Assembly: GCA_025360125.1 (NCBI GenBank)
Contig: JANYCU010000047.1
Coordinates: 1-64,000 of the forward strand
DNA: 64,000 nucleotides
From: Armatimonadota bacterium
GTDB lineage: Bacteria > Armatimonadota > Fimbriimonadia > Fimbriimonadales > Fimbriimonadaceae
Direction: 5' to 3'
Made by a program: the position numbers and the translations under genes. The stretch's first letter is position 1, and each line of letters begins with the position of its first letter. This document shows positions 8,825 to 17,728 of this stretch, in pieces. A model generated the notes under the pieces. That model saw nothing but the letters and a program-made list of their open reading frames with translations. It was not told the origin of the DNA and did no database searches.

Positions 8825-11086
8825 CTAGGTCATTGAGACATGCCATTTTGCCGCAAATGCCTTTGCCGTCAGGAGGGCGTCGCCGCTGTTGCCTGCGAAT
8901 CCAGTCGATGATCCTCGGTTATCCCAATCGCTTACCGCCAAGACCAACCAAGCTGTGTCTCCGTAGTTCCACCAGGTGATTCCTTGGGAGATGATCTCTG
9001 TGCCAAATCCGTCTGCACCAACATAGTGAACGTTTGTGATCGTACCGTTGTTATATCCAAGAGACCCGCCAAACAATTGCCCTTGGGTGACTGGTGTCGA
9101 AGGACTAATCGCTGTGCTTGCGGCCGGAATTTTGATGTCGTAGCTCGCAGTACCCCATTCATCGTGGACAAGCGAGATGTGCTTTGTAGTTTGTTGGTTA
9201 CCCATCGGAACACCGAAGAATACGATTGCGTAACCTCCGCCTTGAGGATGGGTGCCGGTCCCTCCGACTATTGTCTGAAGAGCGTTTGAATAGTCCTGAG
9301 TGGTTCCTTTGGAATAGACCGCGGTTGCCGTACCCAGGACGGTCGAAGTACTCGTGTCGGTCACGGTTACGGTTATCGTCAGGTTGCCTTGGGTCGACGG
9401 AGTCGTGGCCAAATTGACGGTTTTAACTGTTGACGTAAAATCAGTTCCGACGGTCGTTCCGTCGGAGAGATTTGCAAGATTGGACCCGGTTAGTTTCCAA
9501 TGGTAGGAAAGGTGGCTTTGGGGAACTCCCGGAGCCAAGGCTTCGATCGATTTGTCGAATCCTGCAGTATAAGTTCCGTTTGCCGGGCTCAGGTTCACTT
9601 TCGGATCAAAAAGTGTAAGGGTGAATAGGTCTGCTCGCTGACCCGTTGAAGTATCTTTAGCCACGGCAATAAGATCGGCTCCTAACCCAATGAGTCCAAC
9701 GGCAAGGAAGATTCTCACAGCGGCTCGCATCGCGACGTAAACCGACGATGATGCCTGACCAGCGGCGAGATCGCGAGCAAGTTGCCCTTCGGCCTTTTCA
9801 AGTAACGGCTGGAATGCCTTTATCCCATCGGGCGACAGCAGGCTGTCAGACAGAAACTTTTGAATGACCGTTTTAGTTAGTGGGATGAGGGCATAGCCAT
9901 CTTGCGCTCCAATAAGAAGGGAGACCAGATTACTGCTAACTGGAGTCAATCGCGCAATCGTAGCGGTGAGTTCGGCAATTCCAAATGTCAGACCGCCAAT
10001 ACCAATGGCATCAAATATTATGCCTGCAACATAACTCAAGACCATATTTGCATGGAGGGATCGAACGTCTTGCTTCCATTGATCAACGACACCCGCATAC
10101 TTACTAAGACTGTAGACCGCAGGATCGTTGGCACCAAAAACGACATTAAGGGCTACCGATTCGTAGATGGACTTCTTGTCCTGTCCTTGGATTTTGAGCG
10201 GCACGGCAGGAGTGGTGACTGGATGCCAGCCACTAGAAAGGTTGAGGAGTGACTTAGTCGATGGAATTTCGAGTGGGCTGCCGATCTGCTGTGGCGTAAT
10301 GTCGGTTCGGGTGCCGTTCGCGTCCACATGGGCAACCAAGTAGGTGTACATGAGGCCATTTCGGCGTCGCGCATTTTGAACATCAAAGCCGAGCACGGCA
10401 GAATCCTGAACTACGGTTAGGCCGTCCACTTCGTTACTTGGCTCAATCAACATGAGCGTGGTTAAATTCTGAGTATCAGAAGATAGGGGGAAATGAGTGA
10501 ACGACTGGGCGGAGTGATTTTGCGAGCTGATCGTCGCGGCGGCGGTAGCAACGGCATTCTGCAAGGTTGATGAAGCGGTCTCCAGGGCGTATGGGTCGGA
10601 CGCGAGGAGTCCTTGAATCACCGTGGCTAGGTCGGCGGTAGCAGGAGAGTTCCGAATGATGTCTAATAGGGCTTTGCGACCGTCCTTTGGCAACGCACTA
10701 CCGTCAAGGGCCATGAAGAGCAATGCTTCGGCATCGGAAGTTGCATCCATTTTTGGAGCATGGTTCGATGGATCGAATATGCCCATTCCGACGACTTTTC
10801 CGGATGGCCCGTGGAGGGCCAAGACCCAGGAAGGGGCGCCCGTGTCGATTGCAACTCGGAACGCTCCAGAAGTGACTTGGCCCGTTTTCCCCAGGCCGAC
10901 AATTAAAAGGTCTGTTTCTGATAGCCCAGGCGGAACAATCACATTTCCCGAGACCATCGAGAATGATCCACTTCCTCCTCCTCCACTGAGAATTCCTCCG
11001 CATCCGGTCAGAAATACGGCCCCAATTGCAGATATTCGCAGTCCGTGGCCCAGGATCTCACGGCGACTCAGTTTGGTTTCGGTCAT
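8825..11086 (-). CDS. Putative Tat-exported lipoprotein with Ig-like C-terminal region
   Basis: A 753-residue protein. Its N-terminus carries both a twin-arginine-like sequence (SRREILGHG) and a lipobox (FLTGCGG), so it is probably exported folded and lipid-anchored. Residues about 350-500 contain two hydrophobic stretches, and residues about 560-640 look like an Ig/PKD-type beta domain (SYHWKLTGSN, LTITVTVTDTST). The C-terminus has a repeated beta-sheet flavour (VHDEWGTASYDIKI). No catalytic family is recognised. ATG 11086 was preferred to the longer ORF from 11158 because the signal sequence begins there. It lies downstream of the tandem metallopeptidase gene on the same strand with a 78-nt gap. 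Confidence 0.75.
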   Translation of the reverse strand: MTETKLSRREILGHGLRISAIGAVFLTGCGGILSGGGGSGSFSMVSGNVIVPPGLSETDLLIVGLGKTGQVTSGAFRVAIDTGAPSWVLALHGPSGKVVGMGIFDPSNHAPKMDATSDAEALLFMALDGSALPKDGRKALLDIIRNSPATADLATVIQGLLASDPYALETASSTLQNAVATAAATISSQNHSAQSFTHFPLSSDTQNLTTLMLIEPSNEVDGLTVVQDSAVLGFDVQNARRRNGLMYTYLVAHVDANGTRTDITPQQIGSPLEIPSTKSLLNLSSGWHPVTTPAVPLKIQGQDKKSIYESVALNVVFGANDPAVYSLSKYAGVVDQWKQDVRSLHANMVLSYVAGIIFDAIGIGGLTFGIAELTATIARLTPVSSNLVSLLIGAQDGYALIPLTKTVIQKFLSDSLLSPDGIKAFQPLLEKAEGQLARDLAAGQASSSVYVAMRAAVRIFLAVGLIGLGADLIAVAKDTSTGQRADLFTLTLFDPKVNLSPANGTYTAGFDKSIEALAPGVPQSHLSYHWKLTGSNLANLSDGTTVGTDFTSTVKTVNLATTPSTQGNLTITVTVTDTSTSTVLGTATAVYSKGTTQDYSNALQTIVGGTGTHPQGGGYAIVFFGVPMGNQQTTKHISLVHDEWGTASYDIKIPAASTAISPSTPVTQGQLFGGSLGYNNGTITNVHYVGADGFGTEIISQGITWWNYGDTAWLVLAVSDWDNRGSSTGFAGNSGDALLTAKAFAAKWHVSMT

Positions 11087-11164
11087 GCAATAGATGATAT
11101 TAGGCGAGCGTGACAACAGCGTGACAACACATCGTTTGGGCGAGGAATCCTCGGCCAAACCCGT

Positions 11165-12658
11165 TTATACACGCCAGTCGGCGTGGCCGTCGTATGCCAT
11201 CGTCTCGTTCACCAGTTCGAATAAGCCCGCATCGTAGCCCTTCAGTAATTCTCGGGTTTTGATGGGATGCGGGGCATCGTTTGGCGCGGCATCTGAGTCG
11301 TTGAGGTCGAAGTAGGCGGCGACGCCAGCGACCCAATAATCTTCACGGGAATTGACGGCGAATGAACCTTTCCACATTCCTTTTGCGACGGCCGCGTCGT
11401 AGAGGGCTTTCAGCTTTTCGTCGAAGGTGACGTCGAGGCGTTTGACGCGCAATTCGTACTGCTGGACGTCTCGGCCCCGATTGTTCCAATTGGGATCAAC
11501 TGGACGGATTGCCGTGACACGGTATAAGGCGCGGGCAAATAGGCGGACGATTTCGCGCAAGTTTTCTTCACCAACCACGATGGCTTTGGTTGGGTTGTAG
11601 TCGCAGGTGCGGGCGAGGAGGTCGATGTCGGCTCGTCCGGTGAACTCTGGGAGGTCGGCCAGCCGTTCCTTCTTACTGATTACTACGAGTTTGCATCCGT
11701 CATTGATGAGGGCTTTGAGGATGTCGTGGCGATAGGCGAAAATTTTTCGGATGGTGTCGTTGGCTTTGAGGAGCGTGGCGTCATTGGCTCCGCGTCCGAC
11801 TATGGGAAACTCTCTCGCCCAGGTGAATTTGGTGTAATACGGGTCGATTTTGAAGCGGGCGGGGGGCTTGGTGACGTTGGGGAGGGGTTGGATCCAGGCG
11901 TATCTCCACTCTTGGTCGGGCTTAAAATTGAACGCCTTTCTGACCAATTCATAGGACTCCGGATCATAGGCTTTGAGCTGTTCTCGGGTTCGAATCGGTC
12001 CGTGATTCCAGTTATTGACGCGATTGCAGTCGAAGTATGATTGGCAAATTTCGGCCCAGTATTCAGCAGGATTCGAGCCTGCGTAGGTGTTCTTCCAGAG
12101 TCCTTTTGCAAGCGCGCCTCGAAACGCGGCGGTCCTTCTGGATGACCAGGTTGAGTCGACAGCGGCCATCGCGCTGTCGATGGTGTGGCAGAACTCGTGG
12201 ACGCCGATGCTTTCGTCATCGTAGCGGTCGATCGGCATGCTGAGCAGGTTTTCTTCGCCGAAACTGGTGGGCTTTCCTCCCGTGCCACGGACGCGTTCGT
12301 TCATGTAGTCGGGGTTCTGCGCGTTGCGATATTCGGGCATGTCGGTGTACTTCTGATCCTTTCCGATGATGATGAGATACATCTTGTTTTTGACCATTGA
12401 GGTGAGTACATCGGGGCGGCCCGCGAGGAGGTGGGAAACGATCTCATGGGTGCGGCGCAATGCGGCGTCGGTCACGTCTGGAGCGGCGACGACGGGGAGT
12501 CCGTTGACGTCGAGATATTTCTTGTAAAACTTCCGAGCTTCGGCCCGGTCTCGTTCGGCAACAATCGCGAAAAAGGTTTCCGGTGGGGTCGTAACCTTCA
12601 TTGATTGGGCGGGCGCAATAATGGATGCCCAAGCGATGAAACAACTTATGCCGATCAT
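11165..12658 (-). CDS. Tandem-domain gluzincin-like metallopeptidase, second domain degenerate
   Basis: A 497-residue exported protein (signal peptide MIGISCFIAWASIIAPAQS) built from two copies of one domain. Copy 1 (about 55-260) has GEENLL at 134, the zinc motif HEFCH at 154-158 and a downstream Glu in EYWAEICQSYFD (Glu203), the pattern of gluzincins such as anthrax lethal factor and Pro-Pro endopeptidases. Copy 2 (about 295-497) keeps the scaffold (LADLPEF, VVGEENL, KGMWKGSF, DYWVAGVAAYFD), but the HExxH position reads ALYRVTAI and the ligand Glu is replaced, so it should not bind zinc. A divergent single-domain relative starts 53 nt away. Substrate unknown. Confidence 0.8.
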   Translation of the reverse strand: MIGISCFIAWASIIAPAQSMKVTTPPETFFAIVAERDRAEARKFYKKYLDVNGLPVVAAPDVTDAALRRTHEIVSHLLAGRPDVLTSMVKNKMYLIIIGKDQKYTDMPEYRNAQNPDYMNERVRGTGGKPTSFGEENLLSMPIDRYDDESIGVHEFCHTIDSAMAAVDSTWSSRRTAAFRGALAKGLWKNTYAGSNPAEYWAEICQSYFDCNRVNNWNHGPIRTREQLKAYDPESYELVRKAFNFKPDQEWRYAWIQPLPNVTKPPARFKIDPYYTKFTWAREFPIVGRGANDATLLKANDTIRKIFAYRHDILKALINDGCKLVVISKKERLADLPEFTGRADIDLLARTCDYNPTKAIVVGEENLREIVRLFARALYRVTAIRPVDPNWNNRGRDVQQYELRVKRLDVTFDEKLKALYDAAVAKGMWKGSFAVNSREDYWVAGVAAYFDLNDSDAAPNDAPHPIKTRELLKGYDAGLFELVNETMAYDGHADWRV

Positions 12659-12711
12659 AGATTTCCTTTTACCTTATGACCTGGGACTGTCGATTGTGCG
12701 AAAATGGAAAC

Positions 12712-13455
12712 ATGATTGCGGTTTCTCTCTTCTTGGCTTTGCAGGTGCCGGTTATTACGCCGATTGTCCCTCAGGAGAAAGGATTCTTTGACAAGCGCAC
12801 CGACTATATGGGAATCCCGATTCGGACGAATAAAGTCGTCTCGGACGAAGCAATGATTGAGGCATGGCGCCGGATGGGAATGGTGCTGAAGAATATGCCG
12901 AACGCGATTGCCAATTTGGTTAATGCGCACGCTGAGCTTGATATTATTGGGAAAGACCAAGTGACTTCGGACTTGCCGGAATTTCGGCATTTGAAGGGGA
13001 AGCCGTTTCAGGGCAAGCCAACCGAGAAGGTGACCACGATTGACGAACGGACCCGGGGCATGGGTGGACTGACTTGGTCGTGCGGCGAAGAAAACTTGCT
13101 GAAGTTGAAAACGGACCGCTATTTTGGGCGTGACATCTGCGTTCACGAAATGGCACACACGTTGCAGAACTACGGGCTGTCGCGGGACATTCAGGACAAG
13201 ATCATTGCGCACTTTAAGGCGACGATGGCGAAGGGGCTTTGGAAGGGGGCTTATTCGTCATCGGACAAAGACGAGTTCTTCGCTGAGTTGACGATGTGGT
13301 ACTTTGGCACCCACGGAGACATGCCGAAAGGTGCCGGACTTCCAGTTCCGGGACCAGAGGCGTTTAAGGCTTACGATCCCGAATCGTTTCAACTGCTCGA
13401 CGACATCTACTCGGGTCGCATGCCCGTATCGCTTCGTAAAAGGCGCCAGAGCTAA
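12712..13455 (+). CDS. Single-domain gluzincin-like metallopeptidase
   Basis: A 247-residue exported protein (signal MIAVSLFLALQVPVITP) homologous to each half of the divergent neighbour. It keeps GEENLL, HEMAH (His145, Glu146, His149 from this start) and a downstream Glu in EFFAELTMWYFG (Glu192), the order of a gluzincin zinc site. Shared landmarks are DLPEF, ERTRGMGG, AKGLWKGAY and AYDPESFQL. ATG 12712 was chosen over the ORF start at 12676 because the signal peptide begins there and GGAAAC precedes it. Its stop overlaps that of the convergent M61 gene by 4 nt. Substrate not deducible. Confidence 0.8.
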   Translation: MIAVSLFLALQVPVITPIVPQEKGFFDKRTDYMGIPIRTNKVVSDEAMIEAWRRMGMVLKNMPNAIANLVNAHAELDIIGKDQVTSDLPEFRHLKGKPFQGKPTEKVTTIDERTRGMGGLTWSCGEENLLKLKTDRYFGRDICVHEMAHTLQNYGLSRDIQDKIIAHFKATMAKGLWKGAYSSSDKDEFFAELTMWYFGTHGDMPKGAGLPVPGPEAFKAYDPESFQLLDDIYSGRMPVSLRKRRQS

Positions 13456-14960
13456 AGCTTTTTCGTCTTGAGCCAGATTGCTCGAAGGCGAAGCTGCTCA
13501 GCGGTTGGCGACGAGACCGGGGCGATATGAGCACGCTGGTCGAGGGCAGGGCTGCCCTCCATTTTGGTGCGAGCAATGAATTCATATCCAACAACGTTCA
13601 GCGCTTCGGCAATTGGTAGATTGCCCGGTTGCATGACCACGCGGTCGTAGTATGCCCCCATTGACTCTCCGCCAAACCTGATCAACTGCTTGCGAATCTC
13701 GCCCTCTTCAAATCCTGGTCGGCTATCTTTGCACATGTTAAAAAGTGCTAATTCGACATCGTCTAGCCGGACTTTACCTTTTGATTTCGATATTAGTTCA
13801 AGGTCTAAGCAGAGTCCCACTACGAATCCTTCTTCGTAATAGCTGAGTCCAAATCCATCGCTGTTGCCTCTCCCGCCGTTGGTTTCATCGACGCGGTAGC
13901 TGGAGTCATACGGTGAAACCGTGAGTCGAGCAGGATTTGTGCTTTGGTTCTGGACATTTCCGGCGATCTCGGTCAACCACTCCTTTTCGGTGTACCAACC
14001 GTATCGACCGAGAAGATTGACCGCATAGTATTCCGTCACTCCTTCGAGCCACCAGAGTGCTCCTGTCTTTGGTAGCTTGGTGTAATCGAATGGGCCGAGA
14101 ACTCGGCTGCGGATTCGTTTCACATTCCAAAGGTGGAAGAATTCGTGGGCGAACAGGTTGGCTGTTCCAGTGCTAAGACCCGTTCCGACGTTGATTTCGA
14201 CACTGCTGAGATGTTCGATGCCAGAAGTAAAGCCGCGACCAGTGTGGACGTCCATGTGCCACACATAATGGCTGAAGGGTAGCCCGCCCATAAAGTCTGC
14301 CTCAATCGTGGAAACGAACTCGCACTGCTTTTTGAGGGTAGTTAGATCGACCTTGTCCGCTCCGGGGCCTACCAGCGCCAGTGTGTGTTTCTTGCCCGCG
14401 ACCAAGTATGTTGCTTCGACAAACTTGCCGAGCGTGACCGAATTATCGGCGAGTACATCGTAAGTTGGCGCTCTATACTCTGAGCCTTGGCCATCGAGAC
14501 CGACTGCGATTTTCCAGTCCTTAGGCACATCGAACGTAAGTCGACATGGTTCCTGGGTTCGTCCCACCACGTACATATAACTTGGCGTACCGCTGTAATG
14601 TCCCATTCCATTTGAGAAATTGAAAGGGACTCGATAAGAGACGATAATTTCTGTTGCCTTAGCCGCGTTGATCTTCCAAGTGTGATCATCGACTGTGTCG
14701 ATAGAGACGACGCCATTGTCAGGACCTTTAGCGATGAGGTCCTTAATATTTTTGCCCGAATCGGAGAGGACATAGTAACCCGGCATCCACCGTGGAATCT
14801 GGACCAGAGTTTCGGCAGATTTTGTGGGAATTCGGATCTCAACAATCAATTCCTTCGTTTCAGGACGAGGATGAACGGTGTAGCGGATCTCGGCGTGAGC
14901 CGCGCCCATCATAACAAAGGTGGCTATGGTAATAGCCGAACGAATATGATACCGATGCAT
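13452..14960 (-). CDS. M61-family (glycyl aminopeptidase-like) peptidase
   Basis: A 502-residue exported protease with a signal peptide (MHRYHIRSAITIATFVMMGAAHA). The M61 N-terminal beta domain (IPRWMPGYYVLSDSGKNI) is followed by the zinc site HEFFHLWNVKRIR and the downstream Glu in WLEGVTEYYA. Typical M61 proteins are about 600 residues and end in a PDZ domain; here the C-terminus stops soon after the catalytic domain, so the PDZ domain appears to be absent. ATG 14960 was chosen over 14981 because it begins at the signal peptide. It is the last gene of a minus-strand series that includes a GNAT protein and a broken small gene. Confidence 0.88.
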   Translation of the reverse strand: MHRYHIRSAITIATFVMMGAAHAEIRYTVHPRPETKELIVEIRIPTKSAETLVQIPRWMPGYYVLSDSGKNIKDLIAKGPDNGVVSIDTVDDHTWKINAAKATEIIVSYRVPFNFSNGMGHYSGTPSYMYVVGRTQEPCRLTFDVPKDWKIAVGLDGQGSEYRAPTYDVLADNSVTLGKFVEATYLVAGKKHTLALVGPGADKVDLTTLKKQCEFVSTIEADFMGGLPFSHYVWHMDVHTGRGFTSGIEHLSSVEINVGTGLSTGTANLFAHEFFHLWNVKRIRSRVLGPFDYTKLPKTGALWWLEGVTEYYAVNLLGRYGWYTEKEWLTEIAGNVQNQSTNPARLTVSPYDSSYRVDETNGGRGNSDGFGLSYYEEGFVVGLCLDLELISKSKGKVRLDDVELALFNMCKDSRPGFEEGEIRKQLIRFGGESMGAYYDRVVMQPGNLPIAEALNVVGYEFIARTKMEGSPALDQRAHIAPVSSPTAEQLRLRAIWLKTKKL

Positions 14961-14983
14961 TTCGTAAGTATAACCGGGCACGA

Positions 14984-15148
14984 CTATGAAGCTTCGGCTA
15001 CTTTTGCCTTATATTTGGCGTACTCGACCGCGTCGGATTCTTCTAACTGGATCCTTTCGGCAGCTCTTCTCAGCGCGTTGAGCGCCTGTTGAGCTCTTTG
15101 CTCGGCTTGAATCCCTTCTTTTGATCAGTCTTTTGTTCCTTCATCCAT
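14984..15148 (-). pseudogene. Small charged coiled-coil-like protein, frame broken at an A4 run
   Basis: From ATG 15144 (preceded by AAAGGA) the frame reads MKEQKTDQ and closes after about 24 codons. In the frame one base back, a coherent sequence continues to TAG at 14984-14986, with heptad-like segments such as QALNALRRAAERIQLEE and ending YAKYKAKVAEAS. Restoring one base in the A4 run on the minus strand (T4 at 15119-15122) gives a 53-residue all-helical protein. The alternative ATG 15148 is in the right frame but meets TGA at codon 8. It sits between the GNAT gene and the M61 gene. Function unknown; either a real frameshift or a one-base sequence error. Confidence 0.45.
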
Positions 15149-15202
15149 GATCCTTTTTTTGGCTTCTTGTGGCACGGTCGAATTGTACCGTCAACTGATT
15201 GT

Positions 15203-16147
15203 TTACCCCTGACATCCCCAGAAGTCCCTTGACAAGCTTAGCACCGCGGGTTGGCGGACGAAGCCGAGTTTGTCGTTGATGGCAAGCATGGGTTTGTTGC
15301 GCGTGTCGTTGTCGGTTTTGATTGTTGCGATTCCGAGGCGTTTGATTTCCGTTGCCTGGGCAATTTTTAAGGCGAGGGCGATTCCCTTTCCGCGATAGTT
15401 GCGGTGGGTAGCGGTGAGCCACTGATCAAAATGGTCGTTCTCATGATCGTGGAAACCCGCCGTGAATCCGACTATTTGGCCATCTTTGAAGGCGAACAAG
15501 GTGGCGCTTCGAACCAGGTCTGGTTCCTGTACGATTTGGGTTTCAAAGAAATCGAAGGTCAGGGGAGTCGGGGGAGCGGTGCGGGGGACGTCTTGTCGGA
15601 CGATGGTGAAGAAGTCAAACCACTGCTCACGGACTTCGGGTGAATCGAGTTGTTCGAGCGACTTGATTTCGAGTCCGTCGATCGGTTGATCAAAGTTCGA
15701 GGGGCTAAAGGTGCTGAGGTCCAACGCGGAAATGAAGTTTCGCTTCTGCTCTGCATAGCCACGGCGGGCGGCGAACTCGAGTCCGGCTTCGTTGGCTTCG
15801 GACACTTGGCAGGAAATGCTTAGGAGACCGAGATCGGCGAGATGATCAAATACCGTTTGGTACAAAGAACTCCCTATCCCCTGCTTTCTGAAGTCTTTCG
15901 AAACTCCCATTTCAAGCATGTATTTCATTGGATGATAAGAACCCGCGGTTCGATTGGCGACGGCAACGCCAACGATCTCATCGGCCGCTTGAGCAACAAA
16001 TATGATGCGCTGTAGTTCGGGAGCAAGCGTTTCTTCATCGCGGAGGACTTCTTGCCGAGAGACTTTATGCATTGGCGCACATTCGTTTTGGACCCGAATG
16101 ACTCCGTCTAGATCTTCGGGTTGCGAAGGTCGGATGATCCAATTCAT
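15203..16147 (-). CDS. Tandem GNAT-domain acetyltransferase
   Basis: A 314-residue protein with two GCN5-related N-acetyltransferase folds. The first (about 1-150) contains MGVSKDFRKQGIGSSLY, the acetyl-CoA pyrophosphate-binding loop R-x-x-G-x-G/A; the second (about 165-314) contains THRNYRGKGIALALK and a following NDTRNKPMLAINDKLGF, the usual end of a GNAT domain. Two-domain GNATs include mycothiol synthase-like enzymes, but the substrate cannot be inferred. ATG 16147 starts just before the first beta strand (MNWIIRPSQ) and lies 7 nt after the stop of the zinc-ribbon gene, favouring this start over 16291 and indicating an operon. Confidence 0.88.
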   Translation of the reverse strand: MNWIIRPSQPEDLDGVIRVQNECAPMHKVSRQEVLRDEETLAPELQRIIFVAQAADEIVGVAVANRTAGSYHPMKYMLEMGVSKDFRKQGIGSSLYQTVFDHLADLGLLSISCQVSEANEAGLEFAARRGYAEQKRNFISALDLSTFSPSNFDQPIDGLEIKSLEQLDSPEVREQWFDFFTIVRQDVPRTAPPTPLTFDFFETQIVQEPDLVRSATLFAFKDGQIVGFTAGFHDHENDHFDQWLTATHRNYRGKGIALALKIAQATEIKRLGIATIKTDNDTRNKPMLAINDKLGFVRQPAVLSLSRDFWGCQG

Positions 16148-16154
16148 TTCAGCG

Positions 16155-16496
16155 TTATAAGCCAAGTGGATGCAGAGCTCCGCCACACCAGGAACACTTG
16201 TTCGGATTGCGGGTGAGGACTTTTCGGTTGCAGTGAGGGCAGATTCGTTCGGCGCGGGAGATTTTCCCGTCAACTTTACCGTCTCGCCCATCGACTTCGG
16301 TGATTGCTTCGACGAGGAGTTCGTCGGTGTAGCCGTGTTTATCCTTGAGGATGGTCCACATCGCAGCGCAGGCTAGTTCGAGGGATTGGAGTCGGAGCTC
16401 GATCGCCTTGGAGGAATCTTCGGCGATCATTCTGGCGTCGGCGGAGGAGATGCCGGACATTCCGCCGACTGGGTTTGAAATCATGTAGGAGAGCAT
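16155..16496 (-). CDS. Hypothetical protein with C-terminal zinc ribbon
   Basis: A 113-residue protein with an N-terminal helical part and a C-terminal four-cysteine zinc ribbon, CPHCNRKVLTR followed by CSWCG (CxxC-x11-CxxC). Between them lies a charged segment rich in Asp and Gly. Zinc ribbons of this sort usually mediate protein or nucleic-acid contacts. The gene is directly upstream of the tandem GNAT gene (7-nt gap), so the two are probably cotranscribed. No specific family is recognised. Confidence 0.7.
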   Translation of the reverse strand: MLSYMISNPVGGMSGISSADARMIAEDSSKAIELRLQSLELACAAMWTILKDKHGYTDELLVEAITEVDGRDGKVDGKISRAERICPHCNRKVLTRNPNKCSWCGGALHPLGL

Positions 16497-16595
16497 TGGT
16501 CAGAGTATATAACTCGTTTTGGCGGGTTTGGGTTGCGACGGGGGAATTGAAGGAACTCTGATCCGTGTAAAGTAAGTTGTTCTGGAGAAGGAGCC

Positions 16596-17567
16596 ATGAG
16601 GAGTCGAATAGCTTGGATCATTGTCGGCGTGCTTGTCTTCTGCTGTTTGCCGATTGCATTTGTAATCGCTTGGATTCGAGACAGCCAGACCGGGCACTAT
16701 CGACACCCTAGTCACTACGACATAAGCTTTGATTTATCCCCGAAGGGTGACGAAATCGCATTTAGCCTGCCCGTGGAGGGTGGCATGGACATTTACCTTT
16801 ATAACATTCCGCTGAAAAAGGTTTCTCGGTTGCTGACAACAGAAAAGTATGAGTGGGCACCCAGGTTTTCATCCGACGGTTCAAAACTTGCATTTGCTGG
16901 CGGTGTGCCCGGTGAACGAGGAGACCACATATTTGTGCTTGATCGGAAAAGCAGTAAGTTGGAGCAGCTTACAAAGGGTCTCGATAACGACACTTGGCCC
17001 AGCTTTTATGACCATGACCGCAAGATAGTATTTACTCGTGAGACAGAGTATCAATGGGGCGGACTTACCCCAAATTGGCACGACGCGGGAAAGGTTCATT
17101 CGCTCGACCTTTCGACCCACGAAATCAAGCAAATTGATGACCGATCTCTTTACGTTATGGCTCCCGAAGTTTTGCGTTCTGGACTTCTCTTTGTGAACGA
17201 CTTTCAATTCATTAAGACAGTTGATCTGAAATCGAAAGCCCAGAAAGTACTGGTGAAAGAATGTCGCGACGCCCGGATTTCCGCAGACGAGAAATCCATT
17301 GTCTTCACGGAAGGTGGCCTTAAGGATAACTATCTCATTCACGTCAAATCCTTGGTTGATGGATCGGTACATGGAATGATTGAGTGGAATCAAAATCCGT
17401 GTTCTAATCCTGTGCTTTCGTCCGACAGGAAATCGATCTACTACCTTGAGAGAGCATACGACTCGTCCAATGGTCATCAACTTACTCTGAACAGGATTGG
17501 TCGGGATGGGAAGAATCCCGAAGTGTTGTTTAACTTCGACGACGTGGAGAGTTTGGGAAGGTCATAG
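16596..17567 (+). CDS. Membrane-anchored TolB-like beta-propeller protein
   Basis: A 323-residue protein with one N-terminal membrane segment (IAWIIVGVLVFCCLPIAFVIAWI) followed by WD40-like/PD40 repeats of the TolB type: DLSPKGDEIAFSLP, FSSDGSKLAFAGG, DHDRKIVFTRE, ISADEKSIVFTEG and LSSDRKSIYYLER. Such propellers are usually periplasmic binding or scaffold modules; no enzymatic motif is visible. The start has a good ribosome-binding site (GGAGAAGGAG ending 2-3 nt before ATG). It ends 161 nt before the convergent ftsZ, in a stretch with several small palindromes. A second propeller protein of the same design is at 25540-26892. Confidence 0.82.
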   Translation: MRSRIAWIIVGVLVFCCLPIAFVIAWIRDSQTGHYRHPSHYDISFDLSPKGDEIAFSLPVEGGMDIYLYNIPLKKVSRLLTTEKYEWAPRFSSDGSKLAFAGGVPGERGDHIFVLDRKSSKLEQLTKGLDNDTWPSFYDHDRKIVFTRETEYQWGGLTPNWHDAGKVHSLDLSTHEIKQIDDRSLYVMAPEVLRSGLLFVNDFQFIKTVDLKSKAQKVLVKECRDARISADEKSIVFTEGGLKDNYLIHVKSLVDGSVHGMIEWNQNPCSNPVLSSDRKSIYYLERAYDSSNGHQLTLNRIGRDGKNPEVLFNFDDVESLGRS

Positions 17568-17674
17568 GTGTTAGGCGCTTGGCCAACGCCAAGAAAAGAA
17601 AGTTGAATTTCAGCGAAATAAATTTCGCAGGCCAAAGCGCGAATAAATTCGCGCACTCCATATAATTTGCAGAC

Positions 17675-17706
17675 AAAAAAATGGCCCCGAGGGTGTCGGG
17701 GCCTAT
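17675..17706 (-). terminator. Rho-independent terminator after ftsZ
   Basis: An 8-bp perfect stem GGCCCCGA/TCGGGGCC (17683-17690 with 17696-17703, 5-nt loop) is followed on the minus strand by AT and a run of seven T. It lies about 25 nt beyond the ftsZ stop codon. Confidence 0.92.
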
Positions 17707-17728
17707 GTGGCTGGAGAATGATATTGTC

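Noticed and set aside
15125-15127. TGA read as selenocysteine in the small gene at 14984-15148
   Set aside because: No SECIS-like hairpin or Sec-protein context; a one-base indel in the adjacent A4 run explains the break better.
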